Below are positions 24,001 through 33,717 of a stretch of DNA of 64,000 nt, piece after piece. The first letter of the stretch is position 1. Each line of letters opens with the position of its first letter. The notes under the pieces were generated by a model. That model worked only from the letters and a program-made list of their open reading frames with translations. It did not search any database and was not told the origin of the DNA. This DNA is from Candida dubliniensis CD36. Lineage: Eukaryota > Ascomycota > Pichiomycetes > Serinales > Debaryomycetaceae. Location: NCBI RefSeq assembly GCF_000026945.1, contig NC_012867.1, positions 372,001 to 436,000 of the forward strand. The letters run 5' to 3'. Position numbers and translations under genes: made by a program.

Positions 24001-24177
24001 AAAGTGTTGTCGGAAATTTTCATATTTGAAACTTGTTCGACGATATTTGGACGCCACAATAGCATATTTGCATCCACTAAAATTTTCCTGATGATTCAGA
24101 ACGAATATTTGAATAGGAACCTAGTATTTGAGATAGTTGATGAGATTTTAGAACACATGTTTGCAGAAATGAAATAG
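21085..24177 (+). CDS. MDM1: Mdm1-type sorting nexin (PXA-RGS-PX-nexin C), ER-vacuole contact tether
   Basis: Likely tethers ER to vacuole, as yeast Mdm1 does. The 1,030-residue protein starts with two hydrophobic segments (about residues 8-50) that can anchor it in the ER. The PXA domain spans about 80-270. An RGS-like domain begins near 362 (FKEFMESEGRSKLVEFWKA). A coiled-coil stretch precedes the PX domain at about 680-800, which has RRFSQFYGLHEYLK and a downstream FPKK phosphoinositide-binding pattern. Nexin C begins near 882. Yeast Mdm1 is 1,127 residues. Several CTG codons occur (for example at 21364, 23347 and 23629), so the standard-code leucines there are probably serines. Confidence 0.92.
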   Translation: MYDHLPSILKWSICLGVVFWCIHQNSILFVLTFICGIILLCFFMVYYTTKVQLSRSSSIKRQHRRFNFTLSKNWTQEITQLQNEQLDVKRPIFLDSFLVSESLQGFIDLIIQEFITPWYTQITQSTQVQTDISLELKEVIRNLQNRARSIDFAQLLVSDILPLIQEHFENYLRAEDIVKSQGKFSKFDSNEYHMAVACQFRRGKLHPAVTTSLVVNEETNFKEKQYLRKKMKTVLELVLSENEKSNDVGLSLVTEILACTVLCNVINLLTESDFYNLIIVKLIGDNLRRRDQVKQLRAALQEHTQKSSKEISDNQMSDMTSALLTPDSNLQNQLKLKINERKQQREKQENLNLKDILTDKTNFQVFKEFMESEGRSKLVEFWKAVEVIKAPLEGEENDDETDPLALSLEFGNNDDVYNIYIKFIKTNEIPQPDTHILQVLSSSGNNANVRTYQEARMHLFKMQRDYFDQMQSHDLPVFIKSDMYLRLVNRKESSDVNPEVINAVENAFTLIMNKPESLDTRLDASDEFNSDQLLTTLQLKTDLFGDSSTNLSDGNHSNRNSRLFDDFLSDEEQSDSDRDSLYSDKHSQSLNNSNLEVQFAAPGNLNLAEEIPKLSDEVDNLQKQITILEPLLRKAELTNNLSELKVLQKSKIGLIREINVKELQKQQFIVQENDNSLFGKSRVCIQSYINDNEKNGREFTLYIIEVQKFSNENPTIIKAGWVVARRFSQFYGLHEYLKLKYPRVSYLKFPKKSILVLKFQQKQVAEIRMKQLEDYLQELIKIQEVCSDRAFRSFLSSENFNLKKNQRFEETRAKNYSDTNFQTLFGSKWYRGLSNFMTTTKNDDNHKDLTYIDTHIMENLRDMESELKQFDEAASAKTPFVKPICDLLISVFKLHYSRSWLRGRALVVILQQILGTTVEKKVYDVVEGRLKTEENVLDLIMMLTNILFPNGKFKDPPVIRSLYQQANTRQEAKVLSEIFIFETCSTIFGRHNSIFASTKIFLMIQNEYLNRNLVFEIVDEILEHMFAEMK

Positions 24178-24703
24178 ATACAAATTGCTATTCTAAGTGA
24201 ATTTAATTTTAGATTAATTTGGTCGTGAAGTCATTCATAAAATTAACGATGTCCACGCACAGCCAACATATTTTTTTTAGCAGATCGTATAACTTGATGT
24301 AAAGCAACACTAGTTATCTCATATCTCTGGTTAATAATAGTATACAAAAATTGAAACAGTAATCAAGTCATTCATATCACTATAAAATATGGAAAGGGAT
24401 TACATCTATTGAATCAAATATTGGGGTGGCCCTTGCAAACAATATGTTAGCGTTATGAGAGCAATGATGATCATGCGACAGATCTCTTATTCTCTGATTC
24501 ATTATATATTTTTTTCTTGTTATATCCGATTCCCCTATCCGCAACATATCTTTCTCAGTTGTCCACTTTTGTAGAGTAAGCAATTTTATCCACAACTTCT
24601 GCCTTTGACTCCAGATTTTTTTTTTTTTTTACTTCTTCTTTTGAAGATTATTCATAGTATTGACAGTATACATTTATAATTTATCCAAACTTTTAAACAG
24701 AGA
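24178..24703. other. Spacer between MDM1 and the WW-domain gene, no gene seen
   Basis: This 526-bp stretch holds the 3' end of MDM1 and the promoter of the downstream gene, with a T tract near 24619-24630. A short minus-strand frame at 24380-24595 lacks recognisable features. Confidence 0.5.
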
Positions 24704-25402
24704 ATGTCCAAAAACGATTCCAAGAATCCACCACAAGTACCCAATGGATGGGTCGCCAAATTTGACGAAGAGTATTCTACATGGTATTACGTCGACATGA
24801 AGACAAAGAAATCCCAATCGGAGGCTCCAGCTGGAACAAGATTCGATAGCAAACCTTCTGGTGATGATGTTCCACCACCAGCCTACAGCCCAACAGATTC
24901 AAAATCGAGGTCCAATGGACCAAGCGGTAATCAGTCACGTCCAGCAGCTTCAAATCCAAACACCCAAAGAGGTTACAACCAAGGACCTCCATCTGGTCAA
25001 AACTACCAACAGGGCCCTCCACTGGGACAATATTATCAACAAGGACCACCACAAGGACAATATTATCAACAAGGCCCACCACCAGGACAATACTACCAAC
25101 AAGGCCCACCACCAGGACAATATTATCAACAAGGCCCACCACCAGGACAATATTATCAGCAAGGCCCACCACCAGGACAATATTATCAACAACAACCACA
25201 GAAACAAAGTCGATTTGGTGGTGGTGGTGCTGGGAACATGGCATTAGGTGTTGGTGGTGGTTTGTTGGGAGGTATGCTATTAGGAAATGCTATCAATAGT
25301 TGGGAAGATCATGAGAGAATGGAGGGTTATGAAGATGGTTATCAAGATGGTTACGATAATGGTGGCGATTTTGATGGCGGTGATTTTGGTGGTGATTTTT
25401 AG
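24704..25402 (+). CDS. WWM1: Wwm1-like WW-domain protein with degenerate second Trp
   Basis: The 232-residue product begins with a WW-like module, NPPQVPNGW followed by EEYSTWYYVD, closely resembling yeast Wwm1, a partner of the metacaspase. Trp16 is present, but the second signature position is Ser39 (TCG at 24818-24820) where Wwm1 has Trp in SQWEPP. The change is one base from TGG. A PPPAYSP motif follows, then about six tandem QGPPPGQYYQ-type repeats (about residues 95-163). Next come a glycine-zipper-like stretch (GVGGGLLGGMLLGNA) and an acidic, Tyr/Gly/Asp-rich tail. The tail and zipper could associate with membranes. Orthology to Wwm1 is likely, but proline-ligand binding may be lost. 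Confidence 0.75.
   Translation: MSKNDSKNPPQVPNGWVAKFDEEYSTWYYVDMKTKKSQSEAPAGTRFDSKPSGDDVPPPAYSPTDSKSRSNGPSGNQSRPAASNPNTQRGYNQGPPSGQNYQQGPPLGQYYQQGPPQGQYYQQGPPPGQYYQQGPPPGQYYQQGPPPGQYYQQGPPPGQYYQQQPQKQSRFGGGGAGNMALGVGGGLLGGMLLGNAINSWEDHERMEGYEDGYQDGYDNGGDFDGGDFGGDF
25000..25195 (+). repeat. Tandem 30-bp coding repeats (QGPPPGQYYQ)
   Basis: Five to six near-identical 30-bp units encode the proline/glutamine/tyrosine repeat in the WW-domain gene. Copies differ mainly at synonymous positions. Copy-number variation between alleles is likely. Confidence 0.85.
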
Positions 25403-25679
25403 ACACTCCTAGCCAATAATATGTCGTTTAGATAACCAGAACCTCTTTATTAGCTGCTTAGTTGTATAGATTTAGTTCTTGTTTGGTAAACTAATTAACG
25501 TATATTTGCATTTTCGCACTACTTTTGATTCTTAGGACTGAGGTTGTAAATTTCTTCTTCCTCTTTCTTTTTTTTTTTTTTTTTTTTTTTTTTTTCAACC
25601 AACCAGATAGTGAGAATTGTTTCTTACATTTTCAAGTATTGGCTTATTTAGTAGCAGCGTTATCAACCTATTCAACAAC

Positions 25680-26099
25680 ATGAGATTCACTCCCATTTTA
25701 AGACAGATTCCAAAATTGAAATTAAGTGAGGTATTGGTTAAAGCTGGAGATGGCGTACCTACTGGTTTAGCAGGTATTTACAAACACCCTGATCCAAGAC
25801 CTGCTTTGGTTACTTTGTACAATGAGACTTTGAAAACATTAAAAGAGAATTTTCCTGCTGACTCAGTTTATAGACAGTCTACAGAAGCATTAACTCAAAA
25901 CAGATTGAAGATTGTGGAAAAGGAAGAGATAGTCGAGAACATAGAGAACCAAATTGGTGGTGGTTTAATTGAAGAAATTGTTATTCAAGCAGCTGATGAG
26001 TTAAGTTTGGCATCACAATTGGGCGGGTTAAAAGTTTGGGAAGAGTTAGAAGAAAAGCCATTAGATGACCAATGGGTTTACTTTGGCAAAAAAATTTAA
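25680..26099 (+). CDS. NADH:ubiquinone oxidoreductase (complex I) subunit, NDUFA5/B13 (NUFM) type
   Basis: Accessory subunit of the peripheral arm of mitochondrial complex I. The ATG at 25680 (MRFTPILRQIPKLKLSEVL) gives 139 residues, the usual size. The frame extends upstream without an ATG. The family signature is clear: TGLAGIYKHPDPRPALVTLY, then YRQSTEALTQNRLKIVE and a conserved end with DQWVYFGKKI. S. cerevisiae has lost complex I and has no counterpart, while Candida and Yarrowia keep it. A poly(T) stretch of about 27 bases lies just upstream. SEC4 follows on the opposite strand. Confidence 0.88.
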   Translation: MRFTPILRQIPKLKLSEVLVKAGDGVPTGLAGIYKHPDPRPALVTLYNETLKTLKENFPADSVYRQSTEALTQNRLKIVEKEEIVENIENQIGGGLIEEIVIQAADELSLASQLGGLKVWEELEEKPLDDQWVYFGKKI

Positions 26100-26472
26100 G
26101 ACTAGTGTATTTGTACATCTTGTAACACAAATAATATAGGCATATTCATTTGATTTATTGGTTTAAGAATACTTAAATATATTTTATATTTATTGGAGTT
26201 GAGTATAAATGAAAGATAGAAGGAGTTTCCTAAGAAGGCAAAAAGACTAATCTGTAAGATGCCTTGGAATTCAAGAATAAGTAGAGACTTCGTAACATTT
26301 ACGTATAATTAAAAACAAATGTAAGAGAAAAAGATAATTAAAAAGAAAAACCTATTAAATTCAAGAAATACAGAAACTATTCCACATATCATTCCCTATA
26401 ATAATGTTGCTTCTTCTTTTCTTTCCATGGTAAAATATAATCTAACAGATAAAGTAAAACAAACACGCTTCT
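26100..26472. other. Convergent 3' spacer, no gene seen
   Basis: This AT-rich 373-bp region between the converging complex I subunit gene and SEC4 shows no coding or RNA features. Confidence 0.5.
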
Positions 26473-27105
26473 CTAGCAACAGTTGTTTTTTGCTCCAGAG
26501 TTATTTTGAGAAACATCTATGCCACCAGCACCACCGGCACCACCAACACCACCAATATTCTCTTCAACATGCTTCTCTTGAATAATGCTAGCCAATTCGT
26601 AAAAGATGGAGTCAACATTTTCATTGCTTTTGGCACTGGCTTCCAAAAATGGAACATTCAATTTAGCAGCTAATTCTTGACCTTGTTCTTTAGAAACCTG
26701 TCTGTTGACTTCATCATCACATTTGTTACCAACTAAAAATATCTGGGCATCCTCATTAGCGTGTTGAGTAACTGTTTGGAACCAATTCTCAACATTTTCA
26801 AATGATCTTGAATCAGTGACATCATATATTAAAACAATTCCCATGGCACCACGGTAGTAAGCAGTGGTGATGGTTCTGAATCTTTCTTGACCAGCTGTAT
26901 CCCAAACCTGTAATTTGATTCTTTTTCCTTTGCTTTCAATGGTTCTGATTTTGAAATCAATACCAATAGTAGTTATAAATGAAGGGTTAAACTTGTCTTC
27001 AACAAAACGCAACAATAAACATGATTTCCCAACACCGGAATCCCCAACCAACAATAATTTCATAATCATGTCATATGCTCTTGATGATGTTCCTTTACCG
27101 CTCAT
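26473..27105 (-). CDS. SEC4: Sec4 Rab GTPase of post-Golgi exocytosis
   Basis: Drives secretory vesicle delivery to the bud or hyphal tip through the exocyst. The 210-residue protein has all GTPase motifs: GDSGVGKS (21-28), the effector loop at about 43-51 (FITTIGIDF), DTAGQ (69-73), NKCD (127-130) and SAK (157-159). It ends in two cysteines (CC, 209-210) for double geranylgeranylation. A Gly-rich hypervariable tail precedes them. Yeast Sec4 is 215 residues and shares SAYDSIMK-like residues before the P loop (here SRAYDMIMK). The start is complementary to 27103-27105. FRS1 lies upstream on the same strand. Confidence 0.94.
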   Translation of the reverse strand: MSGKGTSSRAYDMIMKLLLVGDSGVGKSCLLLRFVEDKFNPSFITTIGIDFKIRTIESKGKRIKLQVWDTAGQERFRTITTAYYRGAMGIVLIYDVTDSRSFENVENWFQTVTQHANEDAQIFLVGNKCDDEVNRQVSKEQGQELAAKLNVPFLEASAKSNENVDSIFYELASIIQEKHVEENIGGVGGAGGAGGIDVSQNNSGAKNNCC

Positions 27106-27835
27106 GATGAAATGTTAACAGTTAAGATGTTTCTCTTGCTATATAGAATGATTCCGACAAAGATTAAAATAAAAGGGGAGGGAAAAAAAAAAAAATTACA
27201 AAAACAGTTCAAATGGTAAACTCAATCTCCAGTTATATCTTGGGTATTGTTTGAAATAAAAAAAAGTTGTAAAATATTGTTGTGTTCCAAGATCTATAAA
27301 TCCAGGACAATATGAATAAATGTATTGATACTATTGAATGTCGTTATATTAACTTGTGTGTTGTCAAGTCAGATAATGATGGTCACAACAGAATCAATAA
27401 TACGCAAATGTATTTTTTATTTTCTCTATATTTTTTTTTAAGCTTGTTGTTGTTTGTTTGTTTGTTTGTCTTCAATTTTTTTTTCTCTCTCTTTACACTC
27501 TTTTTCTCAATTTCCACACACTGAGGGAGAACCTTAATGTAATTTTCCGGTGGGTAATGTTCGTGTTTTGGCTAAATTTGCCATTTATCACCACCACTGA
27601 AGATTTTTAGTGTGAAATTCAAATGACGAAAAATTAAACGACAGAATATATCGCAAATGCCTTATGCCGGTAGTTGGGTTATCAGTGTGTAACATTTTTG
27701 CCCACAGAAGATAACTAATAACAAAATAAATCCCTTTTACAGGGGTCTTGTAGTATTAATCAAAAATATCTATTTCTTCTATTTCAGACACTAAATAAAA
27801 CAAACTGATCGCTATACTCATATTTCTCTATGGGA
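27106..27835. other. SEC4 promoter and FRS1 3' region, no gene seen
   Basis: This 730-bp spacer has A/T tracts near 27180 and TTTG repeats near 27455. The few small open frames lack recognisable features. Confidence 0.5.
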
Positions 27836-29614
27836 TTACAAAAATACTTCTGCGTTTATTTCAACAGATGATGCTGCATATGGAATGTCAAAGTTATTCA
27901 TTACTTCTGGATGCAAAACACCAATGCTTCCAATGGCTTTGGCTTCAGCATTATCGGCATTTCTGAAATAAATTTTTGCTCCTCTTCCAGGGAAGAAAGT
28001 TGGGTTTTCTTTGTCTTCCTCTATCCAATAACCTCTTCTCTGATCTTTGGAAGGATTCTCTAACCAAGGAGTTCTCATGGTTTGCATAATCTTTCCCAAC
28101 AACCCTTGGACCATTTCAAAACCAGAAGTCTTGCCCACGTACAAGGCAGCCCAATTACGTTGGTTAAAGGCACCTCTTTCTAATTTTGGATTCTTCAAAA
28201 CAATGTCACCACATTCGAATACCTTGATTGGCAATGAATGTTTTCTGTTTTCTTTAACGGTTTTTAAAATACCAGGCAATAAAGTGGTTCTAACGACTTG
28301 GTATTCGATTGTCTTTGGATTTTCCAATTTAACAGCCTTAGTACCGTCGTCCTTCTGTTTCAACCAACCAAAGTTCTCATCATGTGAGGACAAGGTTAAT
28401 GGCATAACTTCTAAATAACCAGCTTGAGAACTTGCCAATCTCAAAATATCAGCAACTTTATTTACAGGCAATGGAGCAGCAACCAAACTTTCTGCTTTAG
28501 GTTTGGTCTTCTTCAAATTATCGTAACCATACCCAATAGCAACATCCTCCATAATGTCACATTGGTGCAAAATATCAGATCTTGTTATTGGAATCTTCAC
28601 ATCAAGTATGTCCTTCTCTTCAGTGGATGGGGTGGCATCTAATGACATTTTTTTTAACAACTTTGAAATTTCATCACCCGAGTAATCTAATCCTACACAG
28701 GAATTGATGTACGAAATCTCAGCCTTAGCTGTTCTTGGAGTAATATTTGGACATACACGAGTTTCCTTGTTGTGTTCAGAAATAATTTGGACTGGTTCAA
28801 TTTCAAAAGGTTCCTTACAATAACGTGAGAACATGGCAACCAACTGGTTTATAACAATCTCAGTTTTGGTTCTATCAGTACCGGTGACATCAATCCAAAC
28901 ATTCTTGGTATTCAAAGTGATTTTAGAGTGATCACTATTAATGATTGGTGGGAGGGAAGCAACTGTTCTGTTTGCGTCAAGCATTACTGGATAAACTGGC
29001 GAGTCCTTGATAATATGTAAGAACTTGCCAATATTCTTATCTTTTTCATAAAACTCCATCAATTCTTCACCATTAATTTCTTTAGTCTGATTCAATGGTT
29101 TAAAAACAATATCCTTTGGTGGCAAGGCTTCATACGTAAATGGTGGAGTCAAAGTGTCCAAATCATGGGTACCAATGGCCACTAAAGTTCTGTTACGGCA
29201 TAAATTGGAATGCAACTTATCTTGTAAAGCAATAAAGGAATCGTATGCTCTTTCATCAAGGTTAACATTTCTCAAAATCGCACTGGCAGCATATTGACGA
29301 ATAGGGTAGGTTGACTCTTTAATGGTTAAAGAAATCTCTGGCTTACTTGGATTCAATTTATAGTTTGGTGCTGGGGTGTTACCTAAAAATTCGTTTAAAG
29401 CTTGAGCAATACCCTCAATACATAACATATCGTATCTATTGGCAGGAACTTCAATTTTCAATTGTGGCCTTTCGTCTGTCCCTTTGACATCTTCAGTGGT
29501 ATCCTCATCTAACTCAATACCAAATTGGAAACATAACTCATCAAATTCTTCTGTAGTATATGATCTACCCAATAACTTGAAAAGATCCTCTTTATCTACA
29601 GGAATAGTAGGCAT
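27836..29614 (-). CDS. FRS1: Cytosolic phenylalanyl-tRNA synthetase beta subunit
   Basis: Beta subunit of the heterotetrameric PheRS, which pairs with Frs2 to charge tRNA-Phe. The ATG complementary to 29612-29614 ([19 protein letters not shown]) gives 592 residues against 595 in yeast. The frame runs 40 codons further upstream, but that part contains an AT repeat and fits a leader. The N-terminal half has the B3/4 region ([27 protein letters not shown]). A B5 domain follows ([24 protein letters not shown] in part). The C-terminal half is the catalytic-like core ([21 protein letters not shown] in part). Confidence 0.94.
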   Translation of the reverse strand: MPTIPVDKEDLFKLLGRSYTTEEFDELCFQFGIELDEDTTEDVKGTDERPQLKIEVPANRYDMLCIEGIAQALNEFLGNTPAPNYKLNPSKPEISLTIKESTYPIRQYAASAILRNVNLDERAYDSFIALQDKLHSNLCRNRTLVAIGTHDLDTLTPPFTYEALPPKDIVFKPLNQTKEINGEELMEFYEKDKNIGKFLHIIKDSPVYPVMLDANRTVASLPPIINSDHSKITLNTKNVWIDVTGTDRTKTEIVINQLVAMFSRYCKEPFEIEPVQIISEHNKETRVCPNITPRTAKAEISYINSCVGLDYSGDEISKLLKKMSLDATPSTEEKDILDVKIPITRSDILHQCDIMEDVAIGYGYDNLKKTKPKAESLVAAPLPVNKVADILRLASSQAGYLEVMPLTLSSHDENFGWLKQKDDGTKAVKLENPKTIEYQVVRTTLLPGILKTVKENRKHSLPIKVFECGDIVLKNPKLERGAFNQRNWAALYVGKTSGFEMVQGLLGKIMQTMRTPWLENPSKDQRRGYWIEEDKENPTFFPGRGAKIYFRNADNAEAKAIGSIGVLHPEVMNNFDIPYAASSVEINAEVFL

Positions 29615-29908
29615 TGCAGATGTATACGGTTGGTGCTGGTATATATATATATATATAACTTGTATCTCAGCTTTTGTACTGATGGGAGCACTGAAAAATT
29701 TTGACTCAATTGTGAACGAGAAATGCATACACAATCACCAAAAACCAGAAAAAAAAAAAAAATTTTGTTATTATTCATGGTTTACCCGGATAGAGCTAAC
29801 GGTTGGCATGATAAATATGTTCATTATAACTACATGCTTTGTAAAGAGGATCTAGTTTCAAATTCATTGAACAATGCGTAGCATAAATATATTATCATTT
29901 TGTAAATA

Positions 29909-32632
29909 CTACTTCTCCTCATTTTTGTCGTTTTGATGACTGACTAGATCGGTACCTTTATTAGTGTTTTCGTCTGCCATATGCTCAATCTCATTTACTT
30001 CCTTTACCAACGCATCAACATCAAACACGGCATTACCCTCAAGGTTTTCGTCCACATATTCGCCCTTTTCATCTTTATCTGCACCTTCAGGTTGACCATA
30101 TATATCCCACCAGTCTTTCTTCTTTGGTTTAAACCATTTTCGCCAACCTTTGGGTTCGACGTTATCATTCTTTTCCTTCTCCATTTTTGCACGGGCTTCA
30201 TCAAACTCATGTATTAGTTGTCGTTGACGCTCACCTTGCTCCGGATCAGGTTCTTCGATCTCTGCAAACTCTTCACTCAACACTTCCCATCCTATAGTTT
30301 TCATTATTTTTGGAATAGCCTTTCTGTAAGCCATATGGCCCTCCACTAAATCCGTGCAATCTATATTTTCGACACCATGAACATTATCTAACGGAGACAA
30401 GCCTGCAACTGCACGGATACCACCACCAGTGGCTCGAAAAAGATATCCCAATATCCAGTCTTTCTTTGAATAACCATTGACAAATCTACCACTGACCACC
30501 GATCTCGCTTCTGACATTTGATCAATATCAACAGTGATTGGGGATCCTAATATAATAACGTTCTCTATCAAACCATATCCACCACGTCTTGCCATTTCAA
30601 TAAGACAAGAATATATCAATCTTGACCCCAAGGAAAATCCAACTAATGTTATTGGTCTAACACCCAAATTCCCTGAAATAATGGTTTCGGCTAATATTTT
30701 GCCGGCTTTCCAAGCACGATCTAAAGAAACATTCCAAGGATTATCCAACAAATAAGATAATTTGGATAAGGCCATTGGGATCTGTATTGCTGACATTAAT
30801 GCTGCCAATATTGTAGCACCTAAGATTTGCTGTATAGATGTACTCAATGCTTCACTTGCTAAGATTCCTATTGTTTGACCCATCGATTGCAACATTTCTG
30901 GTTCCCAAAGCAACGAAAACATATCACCCATCACAGGATCGACAGTTGAAAACGGAAGACGAACATCATCCATGGCACCATTCATCCATCCACTTACCGT
31001 AACAATCAAATTTGTTCTTTTGTTATTGTGCAACGGTTTAAATTCAAATGTATGAACATCGCCCACTCTTCTGGATCCTGCTTTTGACCCAACTCTGGCA
31101 CCAATCGCCACGCCACTAGTTGTGATTAAAGCACTACCACCAACACCAGCTAAAAACCCACCAGTACCAGAAATACCAATTGTAGTGAACCCAGCAGCTA
31201 TACCAGCACCAATCACCGGAGCAAGTAACCCGGCTGATAAACCAATTGCAAGAGATCCAGCCAATGTTGCCAATCCTATATATGCTATACGCTTATTTTT
31301 GTTCTTTTTGATTTGTTGTTGAACAAACAGCCGATCACCTAGTTTTTCGTCTTTATTTTCAATAGATTTCTCTTTGGTTTCCATATCAAGGCATTCAATT
31401 AGTCTTCTCTCAAACTGAAACAACTCCAAATTTGTTATATTAACAGAAGCTCCAAATCTTAGTAGTAATGATCGAGACCTCGCATCATAATAACCATCAC
31501 TCAAAAGCATTAAAAACATATCACATATAATAACCCAACGCAAATCAAAATCTTCACTAATAAATGACTTATTTCCACCACTAATAACCGCCTTTGTTCC
31601 AACTTCCATTAAACTTTTAGCTAAATCGTTCACCTCAACACCGTGTTTACTCAAATTTTCAATCATCTCCTTTTCGGCACCTTCAACAGTGAGATGATCG
31701 TATAGCTTTGACATTACATATTCAATCCAGTTTGAGAAATTCTTCTGACTTCCGCTTAACTGTTTGGCAATCTTTGATGACGTACCAAACTGCACTTTTG
31801 CCAAGTCAGTCGCCATTTCCACCGTTAGAAGCTTGGCTATTCCAATATATGCGAATTTTTGGGAGTCATTCAACATCTTTTTGGTTTCTGTTAAGGTTTC
31901 ACCCGAGTCAATTTCATCATCTTCATCATAGTCTGAGTCGTCATCCTCTAGAAAAATATCATCCTTGTGATATTTTGCGTTATTTTTCTGCGTTTCTCCT
32001 CTGGGACGAAATAAAAAGTCAGTCTTTTGATCCAAAGCGGCATACTTGTTGACTTGCTCTTCTGTGTCAATCTTAGTGTATCCAAATTGATTATTTTTAT
32101 CGTAAATAAAATCTTTGCCTGATTTAGAATTGAATTCTAGTTCCCCCTTTTCGTTATAATAATCCATGTCAGATATAGTTTTCATTGATTTCCAATTCGT
32201 GCCAGATTTGAAAAAATCTTCATCCTCATCCTTTGGCTTTTCTAATATACACTCATTAGCTTGTGGCTTTGCATCACCCAAATCCTCCGGTCCGTGTTCT
32301 TGGATGGGAGTACTAACACTGGAGCTGGTATGTACTCTTGGTGTGACTCTATTAAAGGAATCGCTTGTGCTGTTTCTTGGGTTCGGCGAACTTAGATCAA
32401 ACTCAATATATGCGTCGTCGTTTTGGCCATGGACTTCTTCTATATTGTCCTGAAGTGACAGTGGCGATGTAGCTGCTTGTGAATATGGTAGAGATGGAAG
32501 ATGGGTGAGACTAGTTTTTGACGAGAACTTAGTATAGCCTTCATGTGTGGGAGAAATGACCAGCTCTCTTGATTCGCCAATCGACATTCTATAGTTCAAA
32601 GGCCTATCAAAGGAATTTCTGTTTGAGCCCAT
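29909..32632 (-). CDS. MIL1: DUF726 (TMCO4/Mil1-type) alpha/beta-hydrolase-like membrane protein
   Basis: The 907-residue protein has a Ser/acid-rich N-terminal 250 residues, then a DUF726 core. A glycine/alanine-rich hydrophobic stretch at about 455-520 (GLATLAGSLAIGLSAGLLAP and onward) probably inserts into a membrane. The nucleophile elbow GFSLGS puts the serine at residue 667, supporting a hydrolase fold. The tail is acidic with RKWFKPKKKDWWDIYG. The sole S. cerevisiae DUF726 protein is Mil1/Yfl034w, a partner of the AP-1 medium subunit at the late Golgi, so a trafficking role is inferred. Enzymatic activity is not established. Start at the ATG complementary to 32630-32632. Confidence 0.72.
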   Translation of the reverse strand: MGSNRNSFDRPLNYRMSIGESRELVISPTHEGYTKFSSKTSLTHLPSLPYSQAATSPLSLQDNIEEVHGQNDDAYIEFDLSSPNPRNSTSDSFNRVTPRVHTSSSVSTPIQEHGPEDLGDAKPQANECILEKPKDEDEDFFKSGTNWKSMKTISDMDYYNEKGELEFNSKSGKDFIYDKNNQFGYTKIDTEEQVNKYAALDQKTDFLFRPRGETQKNNAKYHKDDIFLEDDDSDYDEDDEIDSGETLTETKKMLNDSQKFAYIGIAKLLTVEMATDLAKVQFGTSSKIAKQLSGSQKNFSNWIEYVMSKLYDHLTVEGAEKEMIENLSKHGVEVNDLAKSLMEVGTKAVISGGNKSFISEDFDLRWVIICDMFLMLLSDGYYDARSRSLLLRFGASVNITNLELFQFERRLIECLDMETKEKSIENKDEKLGDRLFVQQQIKKNKNKRIAYIGLATLAGSLAIGLSAGLLAPVIGAGIAAGFTTIGISGTGGFLAGVGGSALITTSGVAIGARVGSKAGSRRVGDVHTFEFKPLHNNKRTNLIVTVSGWMNGAMDDVRLPFSTVDPVMGDMFSLLWEPEMLQSMGQTIGILASEALSTSIQQILGATILAALMSAIQIPMALSKLSYLLDNPWNVSLDRAWKAGKILAETIISGNLGVRPITLVGFSLGSRLIYSCLIEMARRGGYGLIENVIILGSPITVDIDQMSEARSVVSGRFVNGYSKKDWILGYLFRATGGGIRAVAGLSPLDNVHGVENIDCTDLVEGHMAYRKAIPKIMKTIGWEVLSEEFAEIEEPDPEQGERQRQLIHEFDEARAKMEKEKNDNVEPKGWRKWFKPKKKDWWDIYGQPEGADKDEKGEYVDENLEGNAVFDVDALVKEVNEIEHMADENTNKGTDLVSHQNDKNEEK

Positions 32633-33717
32633 AATAGTATAATCATTTAATCACAATTAGCTAGTAGTGGGAAATAGGTTGTGAGCCAAGAGCAAAATCA
32701 TATAAAAGAATCGATAAAATAAGTTTGAACTGATTAGAAGTACTGGCGATTCTGAAGTCACTTTTATTTTTTCTTTGCTTTTTCTCTGCATTTTGGGCGG
32801 AATGTGGCACTGGAATTCCCAACAGAGTTATCGAAATGTGTCAAATACTAAAAACTATGAAGAATAATAACATGTAATATTTGTTTCCACAGTGAGAGAC
32901 AAAAAATTTTACATCTGCTTGGTTAGTTCCAGTAACCATATATAAATTAAAAAAAAAAAACTTTATTAAGAAAAAAATGTTTGCAACATGGTTTTACTCA
33001 AATCGTCAGCGGCCAATATGACCTTCGCAGAGTCCAGGAATATGTTGCCACGGATTATAGTGGTCGAGCAACATCCAATATCAAGACTCTACTTAAAAAA
33101 GCATCATCCCAATACTAGCGAGCTCAAGACCAACCCGCTTACTATACAATCTGTCGACGGAGCCACTCTGCCTAAGACTCTTTACGAGTAATCGACAAGA
33201 TCCTTCAACTTACCTCAACTTTCCAAATAAACCTAGTCCATTCAGCCTTCAAAATCAAACCGCTCAAAACTCCCCCAAAAAAAGGGAGGACCAGCTGAAA
33301 TTGAATTTTGAATAAACGTTAAAGCGGTAAATAAGGAAAAATGTTAAGGAACTCAGAAGGAAATTGAAAATCAGGCTTGCTTCTCTAGCGCCGATCTGCT
33401 AAGGGAAACATTCTACAGAGGAAGATAAAGAACCAGCTATTAAAAATAACCAGTTTACTCTAAATTCCAAACTGAGAGTCCACCTTAACACAGATTGATC
33501 ATAAATTAGTTAAAGAAAGAAAAGAAGAAGAAGAAAATAAAACAAAAAAATTTTTTCACTCATTGTTATTTATAGTCGCGAGAATTTACTGGAAGCGATG
33601 TGTTCTAGGCTGAGACCGAGACTGAGAGGAGCATCATGAAGAGGTACAAACAATTTTATGTTTTTTTTTTTTTTTTTTTTCTTTTTGTTTAGGGTTTTGC
33701 ACTAAAACCACTTCAAT
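32633..33717. other. 1.1-kb spacer upstream of the DUF726 gene and Bmt6-like gene, with odd open segments
   Basis: The segment contains divergent promoters for the flanking genes. In the middle, about 32977-33480, base composition is less AT-rich and open segments of 20-70 codons occur, broken by stops. Nothing recognisable is encoded. A T tract of about 20 lies just before the methyltransferase start, at about 33661-33680. AAAATTTTTTCA near 33548-33559 resembles the RRPE motif of ribosome-biogenesis genes. Confidence 0.4.
32988..33191 (+). CDS. Doubtful 67-codon open frame
   Basis: The ATG at 32988 opens a 67-residue frame (MVLLKSSAANMTFAESRNML at the start). It has few hydrophobic runs, and I do not recognise it. 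Codon choice (CTC, CGG, GCG, CCG, a CTG) is unlike neighbouring genes, which argues against a conserved expressed gene. A nearby upstream ATG at 32977 in another frame would compete with it. It could be a remnant or chance. Confidence 0.2.
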   Translation: MVLLKSSAANMTFAESRNMLPRIIVVEQHPISRLYLKKHHPNTSELKTNPLTIQSVDGATLPKTLYE

